The notes under the pieces were generated by a model, which did no database searches, had not been told where the DNA came from, and worked only from the letters and a program-made list of their open reading frames with translations. This document shows, piece after piece, positions 35,964 to 46,170 of a stretch of 64,000 nt of DNA. Position numbers and translations under genes: made by a program. The stretch comes from Tolypeutes matacus (taxonomy: Eukaryota; Chordata; Mammalia; Cingulata; Chlamyphoridae): positions 281,394-345,393 of the forward strand of contig JAKSZT010037307.1 of NCBI GenBank assembly GCA_026826555.1. Reading direction: 5' to 3'. The stretch's first letter is position 1; each line of letters begins with the position of its first letter.

Positions 35964-36173
35964 GACAAATACTGTATGAATGCATTACTATGAACCAGAT
36001 ATATTGTGTAATATATTGTTTGATTCAAAAAAAAAAAATTTACATGTATCCATTACATTTAATTGACAAATGTATATATTTATTCATCTGTGTTTAATTT
36101 TTTGTTTTTAATTATGTTTTCAATTATTAAATGTACAAAATAAGGTTAAAAAATAAAAAAAATAAAAAAAATA

Positions 36174-37190
36174 AAGAGAATACTACAAACAATTGTATAA
36201 CAAATTAGATTATCTAGATAAAATGATAAAATTCCTAGAAACATGTAAATTACCTAAATTGACTCAAAAACCTCAACACACCTATAACAAGTTCAGAGAT
36301 TGAATCAATAATAATAATATTTTAAAAACTTTCCCCAAAGAAAAGTTCAGGAGTATACTTCACTGGTTAATTCCACCAAACATTTAAAGAAAAATTAACA
36401 TGAATACTTCTCAAACTCTTCCCAAAACTTCAAGATGAGGAAACACTCCTAATTCATTCATTGAGGCCAGAATTATCCTGATACCAAAGCCTGATAAAGA
36501 CATGACAAGAAAATAAAATTACAAACCAATTTCCCTTATGAATATAGATGTAATAATCCTGAACAAAATATAAGCAATCTGAATCCAATGGCATATTAAA
36601 AAGATTATACATCATGACCAAATGAGATGAATTCCAGGAATGCAAGGATGGTTTGATACATGAAAATTAGTGTAATATACCACCAAATAGAATGAAGAAA
36701 AAACAATACATGATTATTTTTACAGAGACAGAAAAGGCATTTGACAAAATCCAACACACTTTCTTGATAAACACACACACACACACTTAGAAAACAAGGA
36801 ATAGATATGACAAAGGCCATTTATGAAAAACCACAGCTAACATCATACTCAATGGTGAAAGACTCAAAGCTTTCTTCCTGAGATCAGGAAGAGGACAAGG
36901 ATGCCACTTTCACCATTCCTATTCAATATTGTACTAGAAGTTCTAGTTAATGCAATTAGGCAATAAAAAGAAGTAAAAGGCATCCAAATTGGAAAAGAAG
37001 TAAAACTATCCTGATATGATATTATATAGAGAAAACCCAAAGGAATCTACAGAAAATTATTAGAACTAATGAATGAATCCAGCAATGTGTCAGAGTACAA
37101 GAATAACACACAAAAATCAATTGTGTTTCTGTATACTAGCAATAAACAAGCCAAAAAGGCCATTGAGAAAAGAATGCCATTTACAACAGC
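36174..37190 (+). mobile_element. Old L1 ORF2, resumed after the nested L1
   Basis: It continues the ORF2 interrupted at 29,451. Remnants of the reverse transcriptase are readable (atgaattccaggaatgcaag near 36,625, aaaggcatttgacaaaatcc near 36,733, gtactagaagttctagttaa near 36,932) with many stops. It ends near 37,190. Confidence 0.78.
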
Positions 37191-37640
37191 ATCCACTGGG
37201 AGCATATACATCTGACACAATCTGTCTGGTGGTGGCTTGAAGGATTCACTGTCCCAGAACTTCCTTTGCATGTAAAAAATGGCTCACAGAGCTATCTTAC
37301 AGAACACTATGGGAGAGCAGTCAAGTGGCTATCTGGGGCAAAGGCTTGCTGGCTATAGGACATATAGTGCAGTGACTAAGACCATGAGGAAGCTGTTTCC
37401 TAGGGAAGAGGTGATATTTGGAACCATAAATGGGGGGATTCCTAGGGCCAACTACACATGCCCAAGATAAGACACATGTGAAGAAAGGATCAGGAAAGCC
37501 CCTGTGCTTTGTCTTGGAGCTATTCTCTAAAATCATTGTATGGATAAACTCTTAAAAGATCACTCACACAAGTCAATCTGCAAAAGACTGGGAAAGCTTT
37601 CTCTTTTTTCTTTATTTGCTTCTGGCATTCAAGAAAAGCA
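37191..37640. other. No gene recognised
   Basis: Sequence between two L1-derived blocks, with no similarity I can name. Confidence 0.45.
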
Positions 37641-39260
37641 TTAACTTAATACTAGTTGGATATACGCTTAAGGAACAGACACCTTATCTAAATTCCAGTG
37701 ATAAGACAGTAAAATATCAAGATGTCCAGGTTTCAACAAAAGACTACAAAATACCAACAACGACCAAAAAAAAAAAACAGGAATTGGTGGTTCAGACAAA
37801 GGAGAAGATTAAATTATTAGAAATCTTCAGTGAAAAGGACCAGACCTGGGACATTCTAGACAAAAACTTTTTTTAAATGTTCCCAAATATGCTCAAAGAG
37901 CTGAAGGAAAATATGGACAAAGAACTAAAGAAAATAAAAAAAACAATAGATGGACACAAGGAAAATATTAGTAGAGATATGGAAATTATGAAAAGGAATC
38001 AAACAGACCTGAAGACCAGAGTAATAGAAATTAAAAATTTTCTAGAGAGGTTCAACAGCAGATTAGAGGTGGCAGAAGAAAGAATCAGTGAACTTGAAGA
38101 TAATACCATTGAAATTATTCAGATTTCAGGAGCAGAAGGAAGAAAGAATGAAAAAAAGTGAACTTGTGGGACACCATCAAGCATACCAATATACACATTG
38201 TGGGACTCCCAGAAGGAGAAAAAAGAAAGCAGCATAGATAATAGTCAAAAACTAATGGCTGAAATCGCCCCAAATTTAATGAAAGACATGATTATACACA
38301 TCCAAGATGCTCAACAAACTCCAAACATGGTAACTCCAAATAAATCCAAAACATGCTATGTTATAATCAAACTGTTGAATACCAAAAATAGGGAGAATTC
38401 TGAAAGCCACAAGAGAGAAGCAATGAGTCACATACAAGGAAGCCTAAGTAAGATTAAGTGGTGATTTCTCACTGGAATCCATGGGGACACAAAGGCAGTG
38501 GGAAGATATATTTAAACCGCAGAAAGCAAAAAGTTGCTCACCAAGAATTCTGTATCCAACAAAACTGTTGTTCAAAAAAATAGGGAGGAATTAAGACATT
38601 CCCAGATAAACAAAATCTGCAGGATATGGTCATCACCAGACCAGCCCTACTTAAGGAAAGGACACTAGACAATGACAGAAGCCACATTAAGAAATAAAGA
38701 TTTCTGGTAAAGATAATGACATGGGTAAATATAAATACCCATGTCATTGTATGTTTGATTTGTAACTTCACTTTCTATTACCCACAGGATTTAAGAGGCC
38801 AATGCATAAAATATAATGATAAATCAATGATTTGGGGGCTCATAATGCATAAATATGGAATTTGTGACAAGAACTACATAAAGGTGGGAGGGGACTGAGG
38901 GGTATAAGAACATAGATTATGTATGATATTGAAGTCAAGCTGGTAGTTATAGAATTAGGATGTTAAATTTAAGCTGTATGGTAACCACAAAGAAAATATT
39001 AAAGAATATGCAAACTCATAGAGACAGAAAGTAGAATACAGGTTACCAGGGGTGAGGGGTAGGGACAATGGGAAGTTAATGCAAAATGAGTTTAGGGTTT
39101 CTGTTTGGGATGAAGGGAAAGCCCTAGTAATGGATGGTGATGAGGGTACTGCAACATTGTGAATCTGCTTAATGTCACTGAATGGTATGCTTGGGAGGGG
39201 CTGGGATGAGAAGATTTATATTATATATATATATGTTTCTATGATTTAAAAAAATAAAGA
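37641..39260 (+). mobile_element. HAL1 (half-L1): ORF1-only element
   Basis: It contains a single ORF1-like region with a coiled coil (LERFNSRLEVAEERISELED near 38,040-38,100) and the C-terminal domain remnant (IHIQDAQQTPN near 38,296). It goes straight to a 3' UTR with a ggtatgcttgggaggggctggg segment and an (AT)n/A-rich end near 39,240. No ORF2 is present, as in HAL1 families. Stops break the frame. Confidence 0.7.
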
Positions 39261-39529
39261 GAAACTAAATAGATAATGACAATTAAATGCAATACATGAC
39301 ACTGGATGAGATCTAAGAAGGGAGGAGAAAAGCCTCAAAAGGACAGTATTGGGACATAAGACAAAATTGGAATATAGAATGTAAGCTTTAGATGAATGTT
39401 AAATTTCTTGAATTTGATAATTGCACTTAAGGTGACTATGTAAGTGACTATCCTTGTTTGTAGAAAATATATATGGAAGTATTATGTGTTCAAGAAGTAT
39501 GAGGTGTGCAACCTGCTCTCAAATATTCA

Positions 39530-39547
39530 GAAGATAGATAGGTAGAT

Positions 39548-39596
<49 letters not shown>

Positions 39597-39606
39597 NNNN
39601 NNNNNN

Positions 39607-39652
<46 letters not shown>

Positions 39653-39715
39653 GATAGATAGATAGACAGATAGGGAGGGAGGGAGGGAGGAGGGGAGGGA
39701 AGGAGGGAGGACAAA
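39530..39715. repeat. (GATA)n microsatellite followed by (GGGA)n
   Basis: About 35 GATA units surround a 10-N run at 39,597-39,606, followed by a gaca interruption and a (GGGA/GGAG)n tract at about 39,672-39,712. Its true length is unknown. Confidence 0.97.
39597..39606. other. Assembly gap (10 N)
   Basis: Exactly ten undetermined bases inside the tetranucleotide repeat, a conventional placeholder and probably not a measured length. Confidence 0.99.
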
Positions 39716-39829
39716 AGTAACAAAACATTAAAATTGCAGGTGGGGATATGTTGGAGTTCTCTGAATGGGGTTTGTATTATTTTTTTCAACTGTCCTGTAA
39801 GTTGGAAACAAAGCAAGACTTATATACCA

Positions 39830-42060
39830 CTTCCTATCTATTACATAACTAAAACCTAAAACACTGACAACACCAAATGTTGGCAAGGATGTGGAGCAAA
39901 GGAACTCTCATTCATTGCTGGTGGGAAGGCAAAATGATACAGCCACTTTGGAAGACAGTTTGGCAGTTTCTTACAAAGTTAAACATAGTTTTACCATATG
40001 ATCCAGCAACCTCCCTTCTAGGTATTTACCTAAATGACTTGTAAACTTATGTCTCCCCAAAAACCTGCACGTGATAGTATGATGTTTATAAGGATAGGTA
40101 AGTAGATCAAAGAGACAGAATTAGATTCACACACTTATGGTTAACAGATTTATGACTAAGGTATCAGTACAATTCAGTGGAGAAAGGAGAATCTTACAAA
40201 AATTATCCTGGACAACTGAATATCCATGTGGGAAAAATGATCTCTATCTCACACCAGATACAAAAATTAATTTATGAAGGATCAAAGACCTAAATGTAAA
40301 AGCTAAAACTAAAAAGTTCTAGAAAAAAAGTAAAAGAGAATTTTCACAAATTTGGAGCAACCAAAGATTTCCTGTTCTGCATATAAAAGAAACTAACCAT
40401 AAGAAATTTAAATTGGACTTCATCAATATTAAAGTCTTTATTCATCAAAAGACTGCTAAGAAAATTAAAGCAAAGGTACAATACATTTATCTGACAAAGT
40501 ACTTATGCTGAATATTAAAGGAAATCCTACAAATCAATATTAGAAAGGTAAACAACCCAATAAAAATGGACAAAAGCCATGTGCCAGGTGGGCCCTGAGC
40601 CTCAGCGGAGTTGCATCACCTACTCTCCAGTTCATTGGACTCACCCAGGACAACTAACAAGGAGGTGAGGATGGACAACCACCATACCAAGGAACGGAGA
40701 GAGTCTACAACTGCAAGCAAGAGAGCCCCATCCATCAGTCATACGGGATCGAGGCCCCCTCTCAATTAGAGGTGGAGTGGACATCACCATCCCAGAATCC
40801 TCAGGATTGGGGAATGAACTATGGACTAGAGTGGACTTACTGGTATTCTACTATAGACTTGTTGTGATTCTAGCATTGGAAGAGATTACAACATTGATGT
40901 GGAGCCATTGGCCACTGGAGGCTCTGAGGGCAGGGGGAGAAAAAACAGTTGTGATACAGGGGCTTTTTCGGGACTCGGGAATCGTCCTGAATGACATTGC
41001 AACAACAGATATAGGCCATTTTTTTCATCACATAACATGCAGAACTGTGTGGGAGAGAGTGTGGTCTACAACGTGAACTATGGTCCATGCTCAGTGGCAA
41101 AGCCCCAGGATGTGTTTATCAATTGCAATGAATGTATCACACTATTGAAGGATGTTTATGTGGGAGGGCGTGGGAGGTGTGGGGAGTGAGGCATATGGGA
41201 ATCCCGATATTTTTTGTGTAACATTTATGTAATCTAAGTATCTTTCTAAAAAAATTTTTTAATTATATTAAAAAAAAAAAAAAAGGACAAAAGACTGGAA
41301 CAAACAGTTCAAAAAAGAAGACATATGACTAGCCAAAAAGAACATGAGTAGATACTCAGTATCATTAGCAATCAAGGAAATAAAATTTAAAACCACAATG
41401 AGATACCACTACACAGCCACTAGAAATAACAGGACTAGCAAGTGGTAAGGAGGAGGAGCATCTGACAATCTCACGCATTGCTATAAAATGGTACAATTAC
41501 TTGGGAAAACCATTTGGCAATTTCATATATTTTATTTTAAATATATGATGACTGTGTGGCATAATCATTCCGGTTTTAGGTATTTTCTCAAGATAACTGG
41601 AAATCTATGCCCACAAAAGAATTGTGCAGAAATGTTCCTAGCAGATATAGTTATAACAGCTAAAAAGTGGAACGAACCCAAATATACATCTATAAAAGAA
41701 TGGATAACCAAATTATGAAGTATTATACAGTGGAGTACTACTCAGCAATAAAATTGAGCCAACAGCTGATATACAAAACAACATGGATGAATCGTACAAA
41801 CATATTGAGAGAAAAGACAGACACAAAAGAGTACAAATGGTATGATTCCATTGATAGAAAGTTCTAGAACAGACAAAACTAATCTATGGTAGCCAAAATC
41901 AAAACAATGGTTGTCTCTGGGAGGAGCTGATAGTGACTTGAAAGGGGCCTGAGGGAACTTTCAGGAGTGATGGGAAAGTTCTACATCTAGATTTGGATTA
42001 TGTTTACGTATGTGTATACATTTGTCAAAACTCATAGAATTATACCCTTAAAACATACGC
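39830..42060 (+). mobile_element. Old L1 ORF2 3' part and 3' UTR, composite
   Basis: ORF2 C-terminal sequence appears twice. One piece at 39,830-40,060 is followed by an earlier ORF2 segment (40,060-40,577), which resumes after an insertion at 41,286 and runs to the end of ORF2 near 41,850 and an L1M-type 3' UTR to about 42,060. Two L1 copies, or an internal rearrangement, are needed to explain the order. Confidence 0.65.
40578..41285 (+). repeat. Xenarthran poly(A)-tailed repeat, complete insertion
   Basis: A ~705-bp element that starts ccatgtgccaggtgggccc and ends in tatgggaatcccgatatttt, an AT-rich stretch and a long poly(A). It is flanked by ggacaaaag at 40,569-40,577 and about 41,286-41,294. 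It interrupts L1 ORF2 text that is continuous across the duplication. The poly(A) and duplication show retrotransposition. It is probably a 5'-truncated L1 3' UTR. Confidence 0.82.
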
Positions 42061-42770
42061 AATTTATGGTATATAGAGTAGTCGTCAAAGTTTGTTTCAC
42101 AATCAGACAGGCATCAGACTTTTCTGCTGCAGCATTCAAAGCTAGAAGACAGACAGGTAGATCTATGTTTACAAAAAAAGAGTGCAGACTCAAAATAGTA
42201 AAATCAGCCAAACTTCCTTTTTTTGCTATTCTTTTTTCCTTCTCTCTAGTATATTCGTATTTATATTTCGTAAAAACAGTCTTACATATGCAACATCACC
42301 CATATTCGTGTTTTACATGAGGTTTTACTAACTTACACAGTTACAGTTTTTATCTTTCCTTCTAGTAATATACATGACTTAGACCTTCCCTTTCAACCAC
42401 TGTCATACACATATAATAGCTCTACTAGTTACAAGCACCATGATATGCTTGCACCGTTTCTATTCATTTCCAAAGATTTACAACCTTTTTACCAATTCTG
42501 CACATACTAACCCTCAGCTTTCCATTCTCTACCCTCATTCTACTTTCTGGTGACCTACATTCACAATATATCTAGTTCATAATAGCGCAATCATACAGTA
42601 TTTGCCCTTTTGTGTCTGGCCTGCTTCACTCAACATAATGTCCTCCAGGTTCATCCATATTGTCATATGCTTCATGATTTCATTTCGTCTTATTGCTGCA
42701 TAATATTCCATCATGTGTATACACCACAGTTTATCTATCTATTCTTCGGTTGATAACCCAGGCAAACTTT
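42061..42770 (-). mobile_element. 5'-truncated L1 3' end, reverse
   Basis: The complement matches the 3' end of the L1 at 24,973-25,779, for example cactcaacataatgtcctcc near 42,633 and attgctgcataatattccat near 42,692. Confidence 0.82.
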
Positions 42771-42799
42771 TACTCAAGTAAAAGGTCAAAGGGCAAGCA

Positions 42800-42910
42800 C
42801 TCCCATCTCTTACCTGGGTGGTGGTTAAACGAGTGTGCTCACTTTGTGAAAAATTCATTGAGTTTTATCCTTATGAATTGTATGCATTTTTCAATAATAA
42901 TATTTAATAT
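42800..42910 (+). repeat. L1M-like 3' UTR fragment
   Basis: The gggtggtggttaaacgagtg and tgtatgcatttttc segments resemble ancient L1 3' ends. Confidence 0.45.
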
Positions 42911-42924
42911 AATTTACTTCAGCT

Positions 42925-43050
42925 GTATAATGAGTATATTAATAGCACCCAATATGGCTATGAGATTAAATGAAATAATCTATGGAAGAAAGTATAACAA
43001 TGCCCAGTACACAGTACATATGCAAGAAATGTTACATATTATTTTAATTA
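42925..43050 (+). repeat. MIR SINE fragment
   Basis: A gagattaaatgaaataatctatg ... gcccagtacacagtac pattern matches the 3' half of MIR. Confidence 0.6.
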
Positions 43051-43081
43051 AAAGAATAAAAGTGTCCTCCTAGATTTACAT

Positions 43082-43483
43082 CTTTTTAAAGACTTATTTT
43101 AGTTTATTACCACCACCACCCCAGCTGCCTGTGCTCACTGTCACCTTTGTGCCCATTCGCTGCACATTCTTCTGTGTCTGCTTGTCTTCTCTTCTTGTCT
43201 TCTCTTTAGGAGGCACCAGGAACCAATCCTGGGACCTCTGACGTGGGAGAAAGGCGCCCAATCGCATGAGCCCCCTCAACTCCCTGGTCTGCTGCATCTC
43301 TCACTGTCTCTCCTCTGTGTCTCCCTTTGTTGCATCATCTTGCTGCGCCAGCTCTCCGTGGCGCTGGCTGTCAGCTTTCTGCAGCACGGGCCAGCTTGCC
43401 TTCATCAGGAGGCTCCAGGAATCGAACCTGGAGCCTCCCATATGGTAGATGGGAGTCCAATCACTTGAACCACATCCATTTCC
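43082..43483 (-). mobile_element. Dimeric DAS SINE
   Basis: Two heads in reverse, at about 43,205-43,275 and 43,405-43,483. The unit is enclosed by a single perfect 12-bp duplication ctagatttacat at 43,070-43,081 and 43,484-43,495. Confidence 0.93.
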
Positions 43484-43589
43484 CTAGATTTACATTTTAA
43501 AATTTCTGAAGGGGTAGGCAGGAAAGGATGGAGGGATATATGAAAAAGTATTGGCCAGAGAACAATGGGAGTGGGGTCAGTAAAAGAAA

Positions 43590-43790
43590 TGTGACAACCC
43601 TGTGCTGCTGCCTTCGAAGATAGAGAAAAGGGCCACAAACCAAAGCAGCTGCCCTTAGAAAGAACAGATTCTCCTCTAGAGCCTCCAAAAGAAACCAGCC
43701 CTGCTGACACCTTGATTTTAGCTTTGTAAGACTCACTTTGGATGTATGCCCTCCAGAACCTTAAGATAATAGACATATTGTTTTAAGTAA
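43590..43790 (+). mobile_element. ERVL-MaLR (MLT1-like) LTR fragment
   Basis: The segments ctcctctagagcctccaaaag, gacaccttgattttagc and attgttttaag resemble the 3' part of MLT1-type LTRs. The expected terminus is missing. Confidence 0.5.
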
Positions 43791-43978
43791 CTAAAAAAAA
43801 ATATTAGCCAGGTGTTGATAATTCTAAAAGCTGACTGATGCCTTCATTGAGGTACATTATACTATTCTTTCTATTTTATATATATATATAATTAAAATTT
43901 TCATATTACAAAAGAGAATGTAAAAATTGGAAGCAATAGGGATCTTTTTATTAAGATGAATTATATTAAAATTTGGTA

Positions 43979-44334
43979 GGGAAGTGGATGTGGCGCAAGC
44001 AGTTAGGTGCCCACCTGTACTATCAAGTGCAGGTTCAGTTCCTGCTGCCTCCTAAAGAAGACGAACAAGACAGCAAGCTGACACGACAGGCTGGCACGGT
44101 GAGCTAATGCAACAAGATAACACAGTGAGATAATGCAATGAAGAGACACAGTGAGGAAATAAAATGAGAGACGCAGAGAGCAGAGGTGGCTTAAGTGATT
44201 GGGTGCCTCCCTCCCACATGGGAGGTCCTGGGTTCAGTTCCCAGTGCCTCCTAAAAAGAAGACGAGCAGACAGCAAGTGCAAACAACTCGGGGGGCGGGG
44301 GGAGGGGGTAGAAATAAATAAATCTTTTTTTTTG
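43979..44334 (+). mobile_element. Dimeric DAS SINE
   Basis: Heads at 43,981-44,055 and 44,178-44,255 are joined by a degenerate gacacagtgag tract. The unit is flanked by aatttggta at 43,970-43,978 and 44,335-44,343. Confidence 0.9.
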
Positions 44335-44371
44335 AATTTGGTAAAATAAACTAATAAAACCTAATCTGTGT

Positions 44372-44870
44372 TGTAACTGTTGGCCAATTTGATTTAATTA
44401 TGAATTCCAAAAATATAAGTGGATCATGCTTGTAAACTGATCTGTTAATCTGGGCATGATTAGGTTATGATTAGGGCGTTGAGCCCAACTCCTTGGTGGG
44501 TGGGGAATCAAATATAAAAGGCAAGGCAAAGAACAGAGTTGAAGCAGTTTTGATGTTGGAGAAAAGGCCCCAGAAGAAGAGAAGTGAGCCGTTCACCTGA
44601 TAGTCTACAGCTGACCTTGTGGAGGAACCAGAAGAGCTAAGCCGGGAGAGAAATGCAGCCCCGGGAAGAGAGGAACCCCAGAAGCCTGAACCCTGGCAAA
44701 CGCCGGCAGCTGTCTTGCTCCAACACGTGGCAATAAACTTTGGTGAGAAGAAACTCACCAAACGCTTTATGGCCTGGTATCTGTGGACTTCTACCCCAGA
44801 TAAATACCCTTTATAAAGACCAACCCATTTTTGGTATTTCACATTAGCACCCCTTTGGCTGACTAATGCA
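44372..44870 (+). mobile_element. Solo LTR, ERVL-MaLR type (copy E)
   Basis: It has TG...CA ends and the same subfamily sequence as copy D. The flanking 5-mers tgtgt (44,367-44,371) and tatgt (44,871-44,875) match at four of five positions. Confidence 0.88.
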
Positions 44871-44875
44871 TATGT

Positions 44876-45275
44876 AATAACATATATGGAAAGAGGGGAA
44901 AGGGCGTTCTCAAACATAAAAGAACTCAGGATATGGAGGCCATGAGCCCTTCTTGAAAAGAACTACTTAGTGAAATTCCAGCAATTAAAAGATAAATCAA
45001 CAAGTTAGAACTCAGGAGGAGAAGATGAAGTAAAAGGACTGGTGGGTGACCTTTGAATACATTAAATATAAAATGAACTTTAAATAACTAAGTAAACTGC
45101 AGTCACAAAACAGAATTTAAATGTGATAAAACTTGGTGTAAAACTAATAACGCTAATGTTCTCAGTTTCTTTGCAAGGAATCAATATTGTCTAAAATGAA
45201 AACGTGGTTTTAAAAAAAAAAAAAAGCATAGCAATGCTGTAAGACCACCAGCGCTGGTTTCAGATTTGGGTTGTC
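44876..45275. other. No gene recognised; old repeat-like
   Basis: AT-rich sequence, weakly L1/HAL1-like, with a poly(A) stretch near 45,210-45,225. Confidence 0.4.
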
Positions 45276-45279
45276 ACTC

Positions 45280-45665
45280 AAACTCCCAAGCCACGACAAA
45301 CAGGCGGACCCCGCACCAAGTCATTTAGCTTTGAGAAAGGATACAGCGCAGGGAGCAGCAGCCCAGGGGCCTCAGGGCCACAGGCGCCACAGTGCCTGAG
45401 GGATGAGAACCAGCCCGGGACAGGCCACGCGGTCACAGAGAAGCCGCAGCGCCTGGGGCCCCTCCTTAGACCCCCTGCTAGTGCCCCCGCACCTAGGCGC
45501 GCTCCTCGGTCTGCGGAGTGCAGCTGCCGCGCGTCCACGACGAGCAGGGGCGGCGCGGGGGGCGGCTCGGCCGAGCAGGTGCGCCCCCTTGCGGTGGATG
45601 CGTGCCTCCCGCTCCCGCGGCGGGGAGGCTGGCAAGCGGTCAGACTTGCTCCTCGGGGCCCCTGA
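45280..45665. promoter_or_regulatory. Orphan CpG-rich island
   Basis: A sharp GC- and CpG-rich block (gcgcgtcc, cggcgcggggggcggctcgg, cccgcggcgggg) sits in AT-rich, repeat-filled surroundings. No recognised exon starts here. Overlapping reading frames on both strands are the usual by-product of GC-rich sequence. It could be a promoter of an unknown transcript or a regulatory island. Confidence 0.6.
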
Positions 45666-46170
45666 GACTGGAGGAACGTTTACCTCTAAATGTCACTCGG
45701 TCTCTTTTCTTAGGGGAATTTTGTAAGGGGAAAAATACCTTTTGTGGGGAGGAAATGGATTTGCAATTCAAGAATTTCTTCAGTTTCACTTCAGATTCAT
45801 TTTCTTCCATTAGATGCGAGTAAAATTAAATCTTTTTCACTAAAAAAGAATAGACATATGGCATGATCCCATTTTATGAAAGTATTTCTATCTCCCCTTC
45901 TATCTGTAAAAAATGCATAGAAATATGTCTAGGATGCTGTACCAGAAATGTTAATGATGGCTATATTTGAATGATGGAACTTGAGGTTGAGGTAATACTT
46001 TTTTCTTTTTATACTTTTCCTCAGTTCTTAAACTGTTTATAGGGAACTTATACTGTTTTCACAGAAAGAATAAAGTGATTTTCCTTTTTAATTTTTTTTC
46101 TAATTTTTTAAAATTATTTTTGTTTCCCTTTTTTTAAAAAAATACATTTTAGCAAGAGCCCAAAGGGTTT
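45666..46170. other. No gene recognised; old repeat-like
   Basis: AT-rich sequence with a possible old retroelement 3' end (agaataaagtg near 46,066). Pyrimidine/A-rich low complexity lies at 46,080-46,150. Confidence 0.4.

Larger units (their letters stand above)
29452..36173 (+). mobile_element. Full-length LINE-1, inactive
   Basis: It is 6.7 kb including three later DAS SINEs, about 6.15 kb without them, the size of a complete mammalian L1. Order: GC-rich 5' UTR (29,452-30,500), ORF1, a short spacer, ORF2, and a 3' UTR from about 35,964 with an (AAAAAAT)n tail. It is flanked by an 11-bp duplication aagagaatact at 29,441-29,451 and 36,174-36,184. It inserted into an older L1. ORF1 and ORF2 both carry stops, frameshifts and SINE insertions, so it cannot move itself. 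Confidence 0.95.

Noticed and set aside
39490..39816. Long Ile-Tyr-Leu-Ser repeat protein on the minus strand
   Set aside because: It is a translation of the GATA microsatellite and spans an assembly gap.
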